DNA of 64,000 nt, taken from positions 61,755-125,754 of the forward strand of contig JADCLS010000019.1 of NCBI GenBank assembly GCA_026702845.1, written 5' to 3'. Source of the stretch: Candidatus Heimdallarchaeota archaeon. Its GTDB lineage: Archaea > Asgardarchaeota > Heimdallarchaeia > Heimdallarchaeales > Kariarchaeaceae. Position numbers and translations under genes: made by a program. Positions 25,607 to 35,715 of this stretch are shown piece by piece (positions within the stretch are counted from its first letter, which is position 1; each line of letters opens with the position of its first letter). A model generated the notes under the pieces. The model did no database searches, was not told where the DNA came from, and worked only from the letters and a program-made list of their open reading frames with translations.

Positions 25607-26086
25607 ATGATTAATATTAAAAAGCATGAAGTCCTAGTTTTATCAATGAGAAGGAACATAATATTGGTCTTTTCTTTAATAATCACAATTATCTTTCATC
25701 CACCATTACAACATGATGCAAGAAATGGAAATGAGCAAAATATTCTTCCTGATGTGTTTACTCCTGTTAATGATGTAAAAATAGGTTTTTACAAAGGTTC
25801 GGAGAGTGAATTTGCAAATGCAGTATCCTATATTATGAAATATAACTCATTTGGTCCATATATGCAGGATTTTTATGACTTTGCAAACCTAACATCCTTT
25901 CTGTTTCTAATAATACCCTACTCAAATTTATCAAGCGACGACGTAACAAAAATAGTTGCATTTGTTGAAGCAGGAGGAATTGTTTACTTCACTGGAAAAG
26001 CACCTACTTCATTATTCAATGTTCCTCTCGTTCTTACACAGGAATATACTATGAAAACCGATGTTGGAATTCCAGGAATTAATGAG
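25607..26086 (+). pseudogene. surface protein gene, 5' fragment, split by IS630 element
   Basis: Encodes a signal sequence (MRRNIILVFSLIITIIF) and a class I amidotransferase-like domain (KIGFYKGSESEFANAVSYIM; AGGIVYFTGKAP). It matches the first 160 residues of the intact paralogue at 29530. Similarity stops at PGINE (26086); the frame then runs into the insertion and ends at 26128. ATG 25607, ATG 25646 and TTG 25586 are possible starts. Joining base 26086 to 27350 gives one open frame of about 834 codons, so the break is due to the insertion. Confidence 0.85.
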
Positions 26087-26097
26087 TGCTGTCCCAA

Positions 26098-26108
26098 AAA
26101 TTCTTTCC
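26098..26108 (+). repeat. left inverted repeat of the IS
   Basis: AAATTCTTTCC is the exact reverse complement of GGAAAGAATTT at 27311-27321 near the other end of the element. Confidence 0.6.
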
Positions 26109-26209
26109 TCCCATCTACCCATAAGTAATTACTTAATTTTCTAGGTAAAATTCTAGATTGAATAAAAGGTGGGGTATGGACTTAAAACTAGTAAATTCTA
26201 AGTCCAAAT

Positions 26210-27307
26210 ATGCAAATTTCCCCAGTCGACACTGGAATGGAACTATATCAACTTGCACGTAGTGTGCAAGATGAAAACCCCAAAATGTACAAAAGATTGC
26301 TCATGGTCATCTTTGTCACATTTCTTGGGTTCTCACAGACTTATACAGCCAAAAGGCTGGATACAACTCCCAAAACCGTTGGAAAATGGAATAAACGTTT
26401 CAATGAATGGGGAAAGCCGGGATTGGTAGATAAACCAAGATCTGGAAGACCAAGAATGTTTGATGTTGCTCAACGAGATCTTCTAGTTCGTGTGGCACAG
26501 CACGATCCTGTCAAATTAACCTCTCATCTGAGCTCATGGTCATTACAGGCCTTACAACGATATCTCAAGAAAGTGTATGATTTTGAGATCTCCACAAGCA
26601 GTATCGGGAGGATACTGCATGAAAATGATATTTTCTTCAGAAAAGTAGAGGAAACTATGGTAAGTCCAGATCCAAATTATGAGATCAAGAAAAAGATAAT
26701 TGATCATGCAAGGCATGAAGCCTTGAAACATAAGGATGTGGTATTTCTCAGCCTTGATGAAAAAGGACCGATTCATGCCTTGTTTCACAGGGCAGGGAAA
26801 TGGATGAGAAAGAATACCCGAGAGTTAATTCCCAAGAACCACAATAAAAGCAATGGCACAGTTGTACTGAATGCGGCATTCGAGCCAACCACCAATCGAG
26901 TTTGGTGGCATTTCAGCGAGAAACGCACCGGAGACGCGTTTCTCATGCTACTGATAAAATTGAGTCTGGATCCAAGTTTACAGACAATGAGAAAGGTGTA
27001 CCTTGTAATGGACAATCTCCCAGCCCATTTCACCAAGAATATAAAGGAATTTCTAGCATTACACCCCCACTTCAAAGTTCTCAGATTACCAACATACAGC
27101 CCTGAACTAAACCCAATTGAACGTCTTTTTGGAGATTTGGATCGGCAGGCGATCCAAAATCATTATTATGAGGATACCGATCAATTGGAGAAACGGATTA
27201 CAAGCTGGTTGGTGGATAAGATGAGCCAAACAGTGAGTGAGATTGTCCCAATCTCACCAAAACGAACCAGAAGGAGGTTCAGACGAAAAATTTTGAGCTG
27301 GAAATAA
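26210..27307 (+). CDS. IS630-family transposase
   Basis: 365 residues, intact. An N-terminal helix-turn-helix pair (QTYTAKRLDTTPKTVGKWNK; WSLQALQRYLKK) is followed by the DDE nuclease: D183 in FLSLDEKG, D268 in VMDNLPAH and E304 in YSPELNPIERLFG, a D-35-E spacing typical of the IS630/Tc1 group. The C-terminus is very basic (PKRTRRRFRRK). All catalytic residues are present, so the element may still be active. Confidence 0.95.
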   Translation: MQISPVDTGMELYQLARSVQDENPKMYKRLLMVIFVTFLGFSQTYTAKRLDTTPKTVGKWNKRFNEWGKPGLVDKPRSGRPRMFDVAQRDLLVRVAQHDPVKLTSHLSSWSLQALQRYLKKVYDFEISTSSIGRILHENDIFFRKVEETMVSPDPNYEIKKKIIDHARHEALKHKDVVFLSLDEKGPIHALFHRAGKWMRKNTRELIPKNHNKSNGTVVLNAAFEPTTNRVWWHFSEKRTGDAFLMLLIKLSLDPSLQTMRKVYLVMDNLPAHFTKNIKEFLALHPHFKVLRLPTYSPELNPIERLFGDLDRQAIQNHYYEDTDQLEKRITSWLVDKMSQTVSEIVPISPKRTRRRFRRKILSWK

Positions 27308-27310
27308 GAG

Positions 27311-27321
27311 GGAAAGAATTT
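27311..27321 (+). repeat. right inverted repeat of the IS
   Basis: GGAAAGAATTT, partner of 26098-26108. It is followed by ATTTATGAG-type sequence twice (27317-27326 and 27341-27349), which blurs the exact right boundary. Confidence 0.55.
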
Positions 27322-27349
27322 ATGAGAAAAGGAGGTATGAATTTATGAG

Positions 27350-29374
27350 GTAGCACTTAATGAACAATTAACAACATATTCTTTTCTAAATTATAATAAA
27401 GTATTTAGAGACCTACAGTACAATTATTATCCTGCAGAGGTTGTTCGTGATCTTTATTACTTTGAGAGAACAGGGCCTGAATATCTATCATTACATTATG
27501 CAATGATCAATGAGCTAAATGTTGGGCCTGCAACAATAACCAAAACTCTAGGATCCGGAAGAATTGCATATACTAGTGCTCCTCTCTTTGATATGTTCGG
27601 ACAAAAAGCAGTAGGTGGATCAGTGGGTAAAGATCTAGTATTTGGAACATCAGGAATCTTCAGCAATCATATTATGAGACAAATCAATTATACAATTGAT
27701 AAACTGCTTCAATTACAAGGGTACTATCTTCCCCAGATGTGGCATACACCATATGCAAAAGTTGCAGTATTCATGTCTAGAGATGATGTAGATAGTTATT
27801 ATAAATCAGCTACCTCTATACGTGCATCCATTGATGCTGCCCATAGAGTACCAACAGTTTTCTATGAGTTGAGAGATGATATCCCTGCTGATGATTGGGA
27901 GACTTTGCTTGATGATTTTCATTTACCAGGATATCATCGACATAATGCCTATGAACAAACTGCTGACGCATACCTTTCACGTATCCTAGATATTGAATCT
28001 GAAACAGGATTGAAGATATACTTTGAATGTCATCATGGTGGAGGATCTGGTTGGAATGGACAACTATATGTCAGATCTGCTGTGGAAGCAACAAATCAGT
28101 TAGATCACCCAGTTGTGTATACTAGCAATGAAGGATCACATACAAATGATTATCTTGAACCATATCTTTACAAGTATGAAAATGGATCTATCTTACCAGC
28201 ATTAAATTATTACGCCTTCCCAAAAAGCTCTACCTTTGATACAGCTGTTAAAACTAACGATATTAATAGTTTTGTCGAATTCGTACAACAAAGGATGTTC
28301 AGAAATAATGATCATGTTCATTATCTATTACACTCACAAAATGTCGTTTCGTCTATGTCTACAAACTATAATAACTTACTAACATATGGATTAGATCCCA
28401 TTTATGATTTACTATATACAAATCCTGTATCTTTTGTTGACATCATGCTTAATAATGCCAATAATATTAGTTCTAGTTTTTCACAAACAGCAGACAAAAT
28501 TACCATGCGATTAGATGCAAAAAATGAAATTAAGGGCTATTCTTTGCAAATCCCTATGACTGATACTAAGGCTATCGATTCAATCAAGCTAGATGGAGAT
28601 GATATAGATATTAACTATTCATCGATTTCAGGTGATGGATATTTTCATCTTATTTATCTTAATATGAGTAAGGGACACCATACCCTTGAAATTACCTTTA
28701 CAGAAAAAATTCCATCTTTCAACAATGATATTGATGGGGATTATATTCTAGATTATTTGGAAAATTATCTCGAGATTACTGAATCTGACAATGATGATGA
28801 TGGAGTACTGGATAGTCTAGAATATTTCAGATATGGTAGCAATCTATATTCAGCAGATTCTGATAATGATGGTATTTTAGATTTCGATGAAGTTAATTTA
28901 GGTACATTTCTGAGATTTGCAGATTCAGATTTCGATCTCATGGATGACAAGTACGAGATTGATGTGGGTCATAATCCTATATTTTATGATGCTCATTATG
29001 ATGATGATAATGATGGTTTGAGTAATTATCAAGAATATCTTATTTACAAAGGAATTATTCCCACAACTAGTTTAACATCTAGCATAACATCTTCTAATAC
29101 TAATCCCAGTGCGAGTAGTACTACTTCCACCTTTTCCTCAACATCTAGTACGACTACGAGTTCGACTACGAGTACAACAACTACAACCTTGACACATAGT
29201 AGTACAACTTCAACATTGAGCCGCACAACATCATTTAATGATGATACAAGCTCTCTACCTAATAATACGAATTCAAATACAGATGAAAGTCCACTCTCAT
29301 CTATTGTTGTATTAATTGGTTTGTCCTCAGTATTTCTCTCAGTTCATTCATATCGGAAAAAGAATTTAAATTAA
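27350..29374 (+). pseudogene. surface protein gene, 3' fragment, downstream of IS630 element
   Basis: Continues the frame of the 5' fragment; similarity to the intact paralogue resumes at NYNKVFRDL. It encodes a polysaccharide-deacetylase-like domain (VAVFMSRDDVDSYY, HLPGYHRH, YFECHHGGGSGW), a beta-rich domain, acidic TSP3-type calcium repeats (DSDNDGILDFDEVN, DDDNDGLSNYQEY), a Ser/Thr-rich linker and a C-terminal membrane helix (SSIVVLIGLSSVFL) with a basic tail. An internal ATG at 27503 could start a truncated product, but without a signal peptide it would not be exported. Confidence 0.85.
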
Positions 29375-29497
29375 TTATCCTCAAGTATTATTAAATCACT
29401 AAACTCAGGCGATATGATTAAATAAATACCAATTATTTTTGGAATGCACACAAAATTGATGGATTAGATTGGTATTCATCATATTGTGAATAATTAA

Positions 29498-29506
29498 TAT
29501 TATAAA
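29498..29506 (+). promoter_or_regulatory. TATA box of the intact surface protein gene
   Basis: ATATTATAA is centred about 28 bases before GTG 29530, supporting that start and a leaderless message. Confidence 0.5.
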
Positions 29507-29529
29507 CAAAAATGAACAAATGAATTTAA

Positions 29530-31917
29530 GTGAAAAGATATTTTGCAGTTTTGGCTGGATTGATAATCATCCAAACCATCATGGTACCACAGCAAACATT
29601 TACGGAACCACTTTATATAGAAAATAACGAATTAACAGAAATTATTCCCGTATCAAATAAGAAAATCGGCTATTACATTGGTTCAGAAAGTGAGTATGCA
29701 AATGCTGTTTCGTATATTATGAGATATAATTCATTTGGGCCATATATGCAAAATTTAGAAAATTTTAGTAATTTGGAAGAAATACTATTACTAATAATAC
29801 CATATAGTAATTTAAGCCAAAATGATGTTGAATTGGTATCAAACTATGCAAATAGTGGTGGGATTGTATATTTTACAGGATTTGCTCCTCAATCACTATT
29901 CAATGTTACTCGAATAAAATCAAATGGCTACACATTAAGGCCCGATGTTAGTATTTCTGGAATACAGGAATACAATAGTAACTGTGCTGATATAGATTAT
30001 AACAAGGTTTTCCGAGACTTGAAAGGTAATTACTATCCAGCTGATGTCAAACGAGATGTATATTATTTTGATCGACTAGGAACTGAATTTAGTAACATAC
30101 ATTTTGCAGATATAAATTATATTAACAGGGGTCCTGCAACCATAACAAAACCATTTGGACAGGGAAGAATTGCTTTTACAAGTGCTCCGATATTTGATTT
30201 TTTTGGGCAAAAGGCAATGGGTGGCCCAAATTTAAGTTCTAATGTATATGGGACTTCTAGTTTTATTTCTAATATGATAAAGCTGATAAATTATACAATT
30301 GAAAAATTATTGTCCATGCAAGCATATTACTTACCACAGCTATGGCACACACCCTATGGGAAGCTTCGAGTTATAATGTCTAGAGATGATGTAGATACCT
30401 ATTACGAAGATGCAGTAACAAAAAGGGGAGATGTCGATTTTGCTCATGGCATTCCCTCAATTTTTTATGAGCTAAGAGATGATATTCCTGAAAATGATTG
30501 GGAAACTGTATTAGATAATTTTCATCTACCGGGCTATCACAGGCATTCAGGATATGAACAGACCGCTGACCAATATCTTGAGAGAATACTGGATATTGAG
30601 GCTGAATCAGGGGTCGATTTGTATTTTGAATGTCATCATGGAGGAGGAAGCGGTTGGTATGCTCAAAATTATGTAAGAAGTGCAGTTGAAGCTACAAATC
30701 AACTTGATCATCCAGTAGTTTATACTAGCTCAGAAGGAGGGCATACTAACAATTTCTTAGAACCTTATCTATACAAGTATGATAATGGTTCAATTTTGCC
30801 TGCATTGAACTATTATGCATTTCCAAAATCAACTACAATCGATGCTGCAGTAAACAGTCGTGATGTGCCTAAATTCTACAATTATGTAAAAGAAAAGTTG
30901 TTTAGAATTCAAGGTCATATTCACTTCTTATTACACTCACAAAATGTAAAATCGACACTATTGACGAATTATAATGAATTATTGACTCAAGTTCTGGATC
31001 CAATTTATAATTTATTTTACTCAGATCCTATGAGTTTTGTAAATACCCAAATTAATAATGTTCAAAATGTGGAATCTACATTTAGTCAGAATGAAAATAG
31101 TATTCAAATGAATTTGCATGCTAAAGAGGATATTAATGGCTATTCTATTATACTCCCCTTATCCGATATGATGCAGATTTCATCAATCAATCTTGATGGT
31201 AATCCAATATTGAATCAATTCAATATGCTAAAGGGAGAAGGTTATTCAACCTTATTTTATATCAATATGACCAAAGGAGATCACGTATTGAATATTGAAT
31301 ACCAAAATTCTCCTGTTTCATTTCCAGATGATCAAGATTCTGATTTAATCCCAGATTTCTTAGAACCATTCTTAAATATGAATCCATTAATCAGCGATTC
31401 TGATGAAGATGGAGTTGTAGATGGTCTTGAATATTTTCGTTATGGTAGTGATTTGAATTCTATCGATTCTGATTCTGATGGATTGCGTGATGATGAAGAA
31501 ATGCAATATGGAACCCAATTACGATCTAAAGATACAGATTTTGATATAATGGATGATAAATATGAGATTGAAAGGGGCCATAATCCATTATTTTATGATT
31601 CCCATCTAGATGATGATAATGATGGTATTTCTAATTATGATGAATATTTGATTTATATCAATAAAGTGTCATCATCTTCATCCAGTATATCATCTAGTAC
31701 ATCAAGTGGTACAACTACTTCAAGTACAAGTTCCTCAACAAATTCTTTGTCTTCCACCTCTAGTATCTCATCCCCTCAGACAACTAGATCTGATTCTGAC
31801 CCTATCTCGACAATCCCACCTTCTTCAACACAAGATACAGAATTTGCCCTTAGTACAATTGTTATAGGGATTATGGGTCTATTGATTGTTAGGACTAGAA
31901 ATAAGAGAAAATTCTAA
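29530..31917 (+). CDS. anchored surface protein: amidotransferase-like, deacetylase-like and TSP3 repeats
   Basis: 795 residues, intact paralogue of the split gene before it. Order: signal peptide (1-27); class I glutamine-amidotransferase-like flavodoxin fold (about 45-150, GGIVYFTGFAP), without a visible catalytic triad; NodB/polysaccharide-deacetylase-like barrel (about 280-470, MSRDDVDTYY with Asp pair, PGYHRH, ECHHGGGSGW); beta-sandwich (about 500-590); TSP3 calcium repeats (about 599-712); Ser/Thr-rich stalk; C-terminal helix and basic tail. The Asp and His pairs could hold a metal, so it may act on surface sugars. The enzyme assignment is inferred from pattern only. Confidence 0.7.
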   Translation: MKRYFAVLAGLIIIQTIMVPQQTFTEPLYIENNELTEIIPVSNKKIGYYIGSESEYANAVSYIMRYNSFGPYMQNLENFSNLEEILLLIIPYSNLSQNDVELVSNYANSGGIVYFTGFAPQSLFNVTRIKSNGYTLRPDVSISGIQEYNSNCADIDYNKVFRDLKGNYYPADVKRDVYYFDRLGTEFSNIHFADINYINRGPATITKPFGQGRIAFTSAPIFDFFGQKAMGGPNLSSNVYGTSSFISNMIKLINYTIEKLLSMQAYYLPQLWHTPYGKLRVIMSRDDVDTYYEDAVTKRGDVDFAHGIPSIFYELRDDIPENDWETVLDNFHLPGYHRHSGYEQTADQYLERILDIEAESGVDLYFECHHGGGSGWYAQNYVRSAVEATNQLDHPVVYTSSEGGHTNNFLEPYLYKYDNGSILPALNYYAFPKSTTIDAAVNSRDVPKFYNYVKEKLFRIQGHIHFLLHSQNVKSTLLTNYNELLTQVLDPIYNLFYSDPMSFVNTQINNVQNVESTFSQNENSIQMNLHAKEDINGYSIILPLSDMMQISSINLDGNPILNQFNMLKGEGYSTLFYINMTKGDHVLNIEYQNSPVSFPDDQDSDLIPDFLEPFLNMNPLISDSDEDGVVDGLEYFRYGSDLNSIDSDSDGLRDDEEMQYGTQLRSKDTDFDIMDDKYEIERGHNPLFYDSHLDDDNDGISNYDEYLIYINKVSSSSSSISSSTSSGTTTSSTSSSTNSLSSTSSISSPQTTRSDSDPISTIPPSSTQDTEFALSTIVIGIMGLLIVRTRNKRKF

Positions 31918-33695
31918 TTGTCAACTTCAATGTCGTTAATTTTCTCACAGATCCTATCACAAGCTACTGAGTTATATTTTTCATTCAATTCTGCAATTTT
32001 TTCTTGCATGGTTTGGATAAGTTGGGTGACTTGTCCAGTTTCTTTATCCTCAGTCTCAGTAATATAATCAAATTTAGATCGCAATTTTTCTATTTCATTT
32101 ATTATCTGGTCTGATAATTTATCTTCCTCCTTTTCATAATAGCTTATTTTTTCATTAAGCAGTGAATTATCTTGATCATGTTTAATTTTATCAATATTAT
32201 AATTTGTGAGATCATCAAGTATCACAAGAATTTTTTCAAAATCATTTAGAAGATTTTTGAATCTTTGGACCCGTGATTTTCTTTCAGCTTCAATTGCGAT
32301 TTTAATTGCACCCAATTTATCATAAAGAGGGATGGCAAGTGCACTATATTCTGCTTTACTCATCTCTTTTTTATCCAATTTCCTTCGGTAAAAAGATATC
32401 TCAGATGTTATTATTCTCCTTTCTAGACGTAATTCTTGTCGCTTATCAGCATGGATGAGAGAATCAGTCTTGTACCCAATTTTTTTAATGGATAATCCTT
32501 GAATTAGCGAAGTGAATAATAATGCAAAGAGTATTGAATTAAGAAATATTTCTCTAGGAAATGGGGTATCCAATCCTATTAAAGGAGGTAAGACTATTGC
32601 AGCTAAAACTCCTGTGGCCAGTCCACGCATTCCTCCCATCGAGATGAAGATACTTTCTTTGAAATCGATTTTAGATGGTTTGGATAAGATGATTATTGTA
32701 ATCGTTCTTGAAATAATTGCAATTACTGCTATTGTTAATCCAATGCCTAAGGACTCTCCTAAATGAATTGGTGAAATCAGCATTCCAATAGTAACAAATG
32801 ATAGTAATTCTGCCAATTCAGAGATATTGCTTTGGAATTCATGTAGATGATGCTGTGAAAATCTCTCTATTCTGAAAAATTGCGGATTTCCAAATACTGC
32901 ACCTGCTGTAAGTGATGTAATTGCAGCCGAAATATTGATCCCATAGATATGCAAATACTGGCTGAGGGTGAATGTTAATATAACCAAAGAGATAGAAATG
33001 TAATTTGTCTGGGTATAGTGATCTAGTTTGTTATTAATTCGCAGGAAAAATCTTCCCAACATGTATCCCAGTAAGATCCCACCAAAAAAGGATGAAAGGA
33101 TCTCAATTATAACATAAATATTGAGTACTAGTGTGTTATGAACAACAGATTCTATGAAAACTGTTGTGACAAGTACTATAGCAATGGCATCATTAAATGC
33201 TGATTCTCCTCCTATTATGCTCATTTCTTTTGGTTTTATTCTCAATCCCCCTTTAAACAAGGAGAACGTTGCAGCTGGATCCGTTGGAGCTAAAAGCCCT
33301 GAGACTAAAATGGCAAAATAAATTGTCATTGGGGTAATTAAATACAGGATGAATGCGGAGATAAACGTAGATATTGCCAGACCTATCGAGGCCAGGAGTA
33401 ATACTGGTTTTAGATATTTCTTTAAAGCTTGAAGATTTAACTCTAGACCTTCTTTAAACAATACAAGACTGAGTGTCAGCTCAACAATTAGTGCGACATA
33501 CTCCAGATCTTCTTCAATAATGATCTTTCTTCCAATTTGTATTACTGATAATTCATTCAGAAGAAATCCTCCCAAAAGAAGTAGGATAATTCTTGGGAAT
33601 TTCTGATTCTTATTAGAAAATTTATCTGCTAAAATACCTATTATTAGTGCAAGTGCGATTCCGATTAGATGAATAATACCCTCAAAAGATGACAT
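31914..33695 (-). CDS. CPA1-type Na+/H+ antiporter (NhaP-like)
   Basis: 593 residues. About twelve membrane helices fill the first 410 residues, with the CPA1 ion-site motifs APTDPAA and GESAFNDAIAIVL (about residue 162). Residues about 410-593 are a long, charged coiled-coil tail facing the cytosol, probably regulatory. It would exchange Na+ (or K+) for H+. It lies 90 bases after nhaA on the same strand, separated by a strong hairpin. The last four bases overlap the end of the convergent surface gene. Confidence 0.9.
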   Translation of the reverse strand: MSSFEGIIHLIGIALALIIGILADKFSNKNQKFPRIILLLLGGFLLNELSVIQIGRKIIIEEDLEYVALIVELTLSLVLFKEGLELNLQALKKYLKPVLLLASIGLAISTFISAFILYLITPMTIYFAILVSGLLAPTDPAATFSLFKGGLRIKPKEMSIIGGESAFNDAIAIVLVTTVFIESVVHNTLVLNIYVIIEILSSFFGGILLGYMLGRFFLRINNKLDHYTQTNYISISLVILTFTLSQYLHIYGINISAAITSLTAGAVFGNPQFFRIERFSQHHLHEFQSNISELAELLSFVTIGMLISPIHLGESLGIGLTIAVIAIISRTITIIILSKPSKIDFKESIFISMGGMRGLATGVLAAIVLPPLIGLDTPFPREIFLNSILFALLFTSLIQGLSIKKIGYKTDSLIHADKRQELRLERRIITSEISFYRRKLDKKEMSKAEYSALAIPLYDKLGAIKIAIEAERKSRVQRFKNLLNDFEKILVILDDLTNYNIDKIKHDQDNSLLNEKISYYEKEEDKLSDQIINEIEKLRSKFDYITETEDKETGQVTQLIQTMQEKIAELNEKYNSVACDRICEKINDIEVDN

Positions 33696-33739
33696 AAGAA
33701 TATATTTTTTCCAATTAATTTAATCTTTCATGATTTCCA

Positions 33740-33764
33740 TCATCAAAAAGCTATTTTTTGATGA
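33740..33764 (-). terminator. perfect hairpin between nhaA and the NhaP-like gene
   Basis: TCATCAAAAA and TTTTTGATGA form a perfect 10-base inverted repeat with a five-base loop, 22 bases after the nhaA stop codon and 45 bases before the next start. It most likely terminates nhaA transcripts; a regulatory role at the second gene is possible. Confidence 0.55.
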
Positions 33765-33785
33765 AAAGGGGTGATTGTCAGAAGA

Positions 33786-35150
33786 TTAAAAATTAATTTT
33801 TGGCTGGGAGATCTTACCACCTAAAAGAAAATATCCAGTTAATCCTGAGATTAAAGATGCAATAAGAATCGCTATTCTTGCAGCTTCTATAGCCACTGCA
33901 TCTTCTTTGAAGGCCAATGATGTTATGAAAGTAGACATTGTGAAACCAATTCCTGCAAGAAAGCCTAGCCCTATGATTTTATGCCAATTAAGGTCATTTG
34001 GGAGTCTAGCAAATCCTAATCTCACAGCGATATAGGAGAAAAGAGTAATCCCAATAGGTTTACCAATAAACAGACCCAAAATGATTCCCAGTGAAAATTT
34101 GGAAAATATTGTCTCCATAACGGCTGGGGTAAAACTTGCACCTGAATTTGCCAATGCAAAAATTGGAACGATTATAAATGCAACCCATGGCGTGAGATTA
34201 TGTTCTAGTTTCTGTAATGGTGATTCCATTTCATGACAACTATGCTCAAGTGATGCAATCGTGTTCATGTATACCGGGAGTTCTTCAGGTCTGATTTCAT
34301 TATCATTAGTCATCCTTAACAAGTCATTAATCAATTTACTTGATTTTCCTCGAAATTCCATATGATCCATCTGAATAGTAGCAGGGATTGTGAACGCAAG
34401 AAGAACTCCTGCTACTGTTGCATGGATCCCTGATCCAAAGAAACCATACCACATAACAGAACCAACTAGAATATAAGGTAAAGCTCTTCGAACATTAAGA
34501 TAATTGAATAATATGAGGATTAGAAACATACTAAAAGCAAGAAGTACATATCCAAGTACTAGTTTCTCGGTAAAAAAGAATGCAATGATCAGAATCGCCG
34601 ATATATCATCAATGATGGCAAGAGATGCGAGAAATACTCTAGCTGAAACTGGAGCTTTACGACCAAGTAAATAGAGAATACCTAAAGCAAATGCGATATC
34701 TGTTGAGGTTGGAATAGCCCAACCAACACGATACCGAGGAGATTGGATATTTATTAAGAGGAATATAAAAGCTGGAACAATTATTCCTCCCATTGCACCA
34801 ATCACTGATAGTAAAGCTCGACGTCTGTCTCGTAACCTTCCAACGAGTAATTCACGTTTCAACTCTAATCCCACAAGCAAGAAAAATACTGCCATAAGTA
34901 AATCATTAATCCATAAATGAAGGGGTTTCTTTAGTTCAAATGAACCGAAAGAAATAGCAGCATAAGTATGCCACAGCTGAAAATAACTTCTTCCAAAAAA
35001 ATTTGCCCATATCAAAGCAACAATAACCGTTATTATAAGGATTATACCACTCGATGCTTCGTATTTCACAAAATTGATAAAAGGGGAGATAATTCTTGCA
35101 ATTGGTGCATTCCGTTTGATAGGATAGTTTGGATAATGATCTTCTGCCAT
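33786..35150 (-). CDS. nhaA: Na+/H+ antiporter NhaA
   Basis: 454 residues with the NhaA fold. Diagnostic stretches are present: NDLLMAVFFLLVGLELKREL, WAIPTSTDIAFALG and the ion-binding Asp pair in LAIIDDISA (D181, D182), matching D163/D164 of the E. coli protein. A loop insertion of about 60 residues after helix VIII makes it longer than the 388-residue E. coli form. It exports Na+ in exchange for H+ at the membrane. Together with the NhaP-like protein it suggests life in a saline setting. Confidence 0.95.
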   Translation of the reverse strand: MAEDHYPNYPIKRNAPIARIISPFINFVKYEASSGIILIITVIVALIWANFFGRSYFQLWHTYAAISFGSFELKKPLHLWINDLLMAVFFLLVGLELKRELLVGRLRDRRRALLSVIGAMGGIIVPAFIFLLINIQSPRYRVGWAIPTSTDIAFALGILYLLGRKAPVSARVFLASLAIIDDISAILIIAFFFTEKLVLGYVLLAFSMFLILILFNYLNVRRALPYILVGSVMWYGFFGSGIHATVAGVLLAFTIPATIQMDHMEFRGKSSKLINDLLRMTNDNEIRPEELPVYMNTIASLEHSCHEMESPLQKLEHNLTPWVAFIIVPIFALANSGASFTPAVMETIFSKFSLGIILGLFIGKPIGITLFSYIAVRLGFARLPNDLNWHKIIGLGFLAGIGFTMSTFITSLAFKEDAVAIEAARIAILIASLISGLTGYFLLGGKISQPKINF

Positions 35151-35277
35151 GAAGTCAAAGTATCAACTCAAAATATAAGCTGAATGTTTGATAAAGATAG
35201 TTTAGACAGTTCGAAGATTTTAAATTGTTAGAAATACGAAATCTAATGCAAAATCCTAATTGGTTAAAGCTGGTAAA

Positions 35278-35715
35278 ATGAATATGAACGATACCCTAAA
35301 AGCATTCAAGTATCCTGAAACCCTCCTTAAAGAATTTAACTACTGGGTGGTTGTATTGCGACCTAATCAACCCACGCTGGGATCACTGGTTTTGATCAGT
35401 AAAGAAGAAGCAGAGAGATTCAGTGATATATCAACTAATGCATTTGTTGAAAAAAAGGTTGTTATTGAATGGATAGAAACCTCACTTTCAAATTTATTCA
35501 AATATGATAAAATTAACTATTTGATGCTGATGATGGTTGATAAGGAGGTTCATTATCATGTAATTCCTAGATACAGCAATTCTCAAACCTATGAAAATAT
35601 GATATTTGTAGATACAGGATGGCCAGGTCTTCCTGATTTGCTTCATTCTCATGAGTTGAGTGATGAAGATTTTCAGATTCTTTTATCCTCGATGAAGAAT
35701 AAGCTAAATTTATAA
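35278..35715 (+). CDS. HIT-like nucleotide-binding protein
   Basis: 145 residues (151 if TTG 35260 is used). The HIT-type motif VHYHVIPRY gives two histidines spaced as H-x-H, and LKEFNYWVVVLRPNQPTLGS fits the N-terminal strand of the fold. Such proteins hydrolyse or transfer nucleotide phosphates (for example diadenosine polyphosphates). The third histidine of the canonical triad is replaced by Pro-Arg-Tyr context, as in several archaeal members, so activity is uncertain. Convergent with the epimerase gene, overlapping by six bases. Confidence 0.7.
   Translation: MNMNDTLKAFKYPETLLKEFNYWVVVLRPNQPTLGSLVLISKEEAERFSDISTNAFVEKKVVIEWIETSLSNLFKYDKINYLMLMMVDKEVHYHVIPRYSNSQTYENMIFVDTGWPGLPDLLHSHELSDEDFQILLSSMKNKLNL

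Larger units (their letters stand above)
26087..27344 (+). mobile_element. IS630-family insertion sequence
   Basis: About 1.26 kb inserted in a surface protein gene. It contains one intact transposase gene. The limits are set by ATGAG at 26082-26086 and 27345-27349; removing one copy and everything between restores the reading frame. IS630 elements usually duplicate TA, and both flanks contain TA, so the exact ends are uncertain by some bases. An imperfect terminal inverted repeat lies just inside. Confidence 0.8.
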
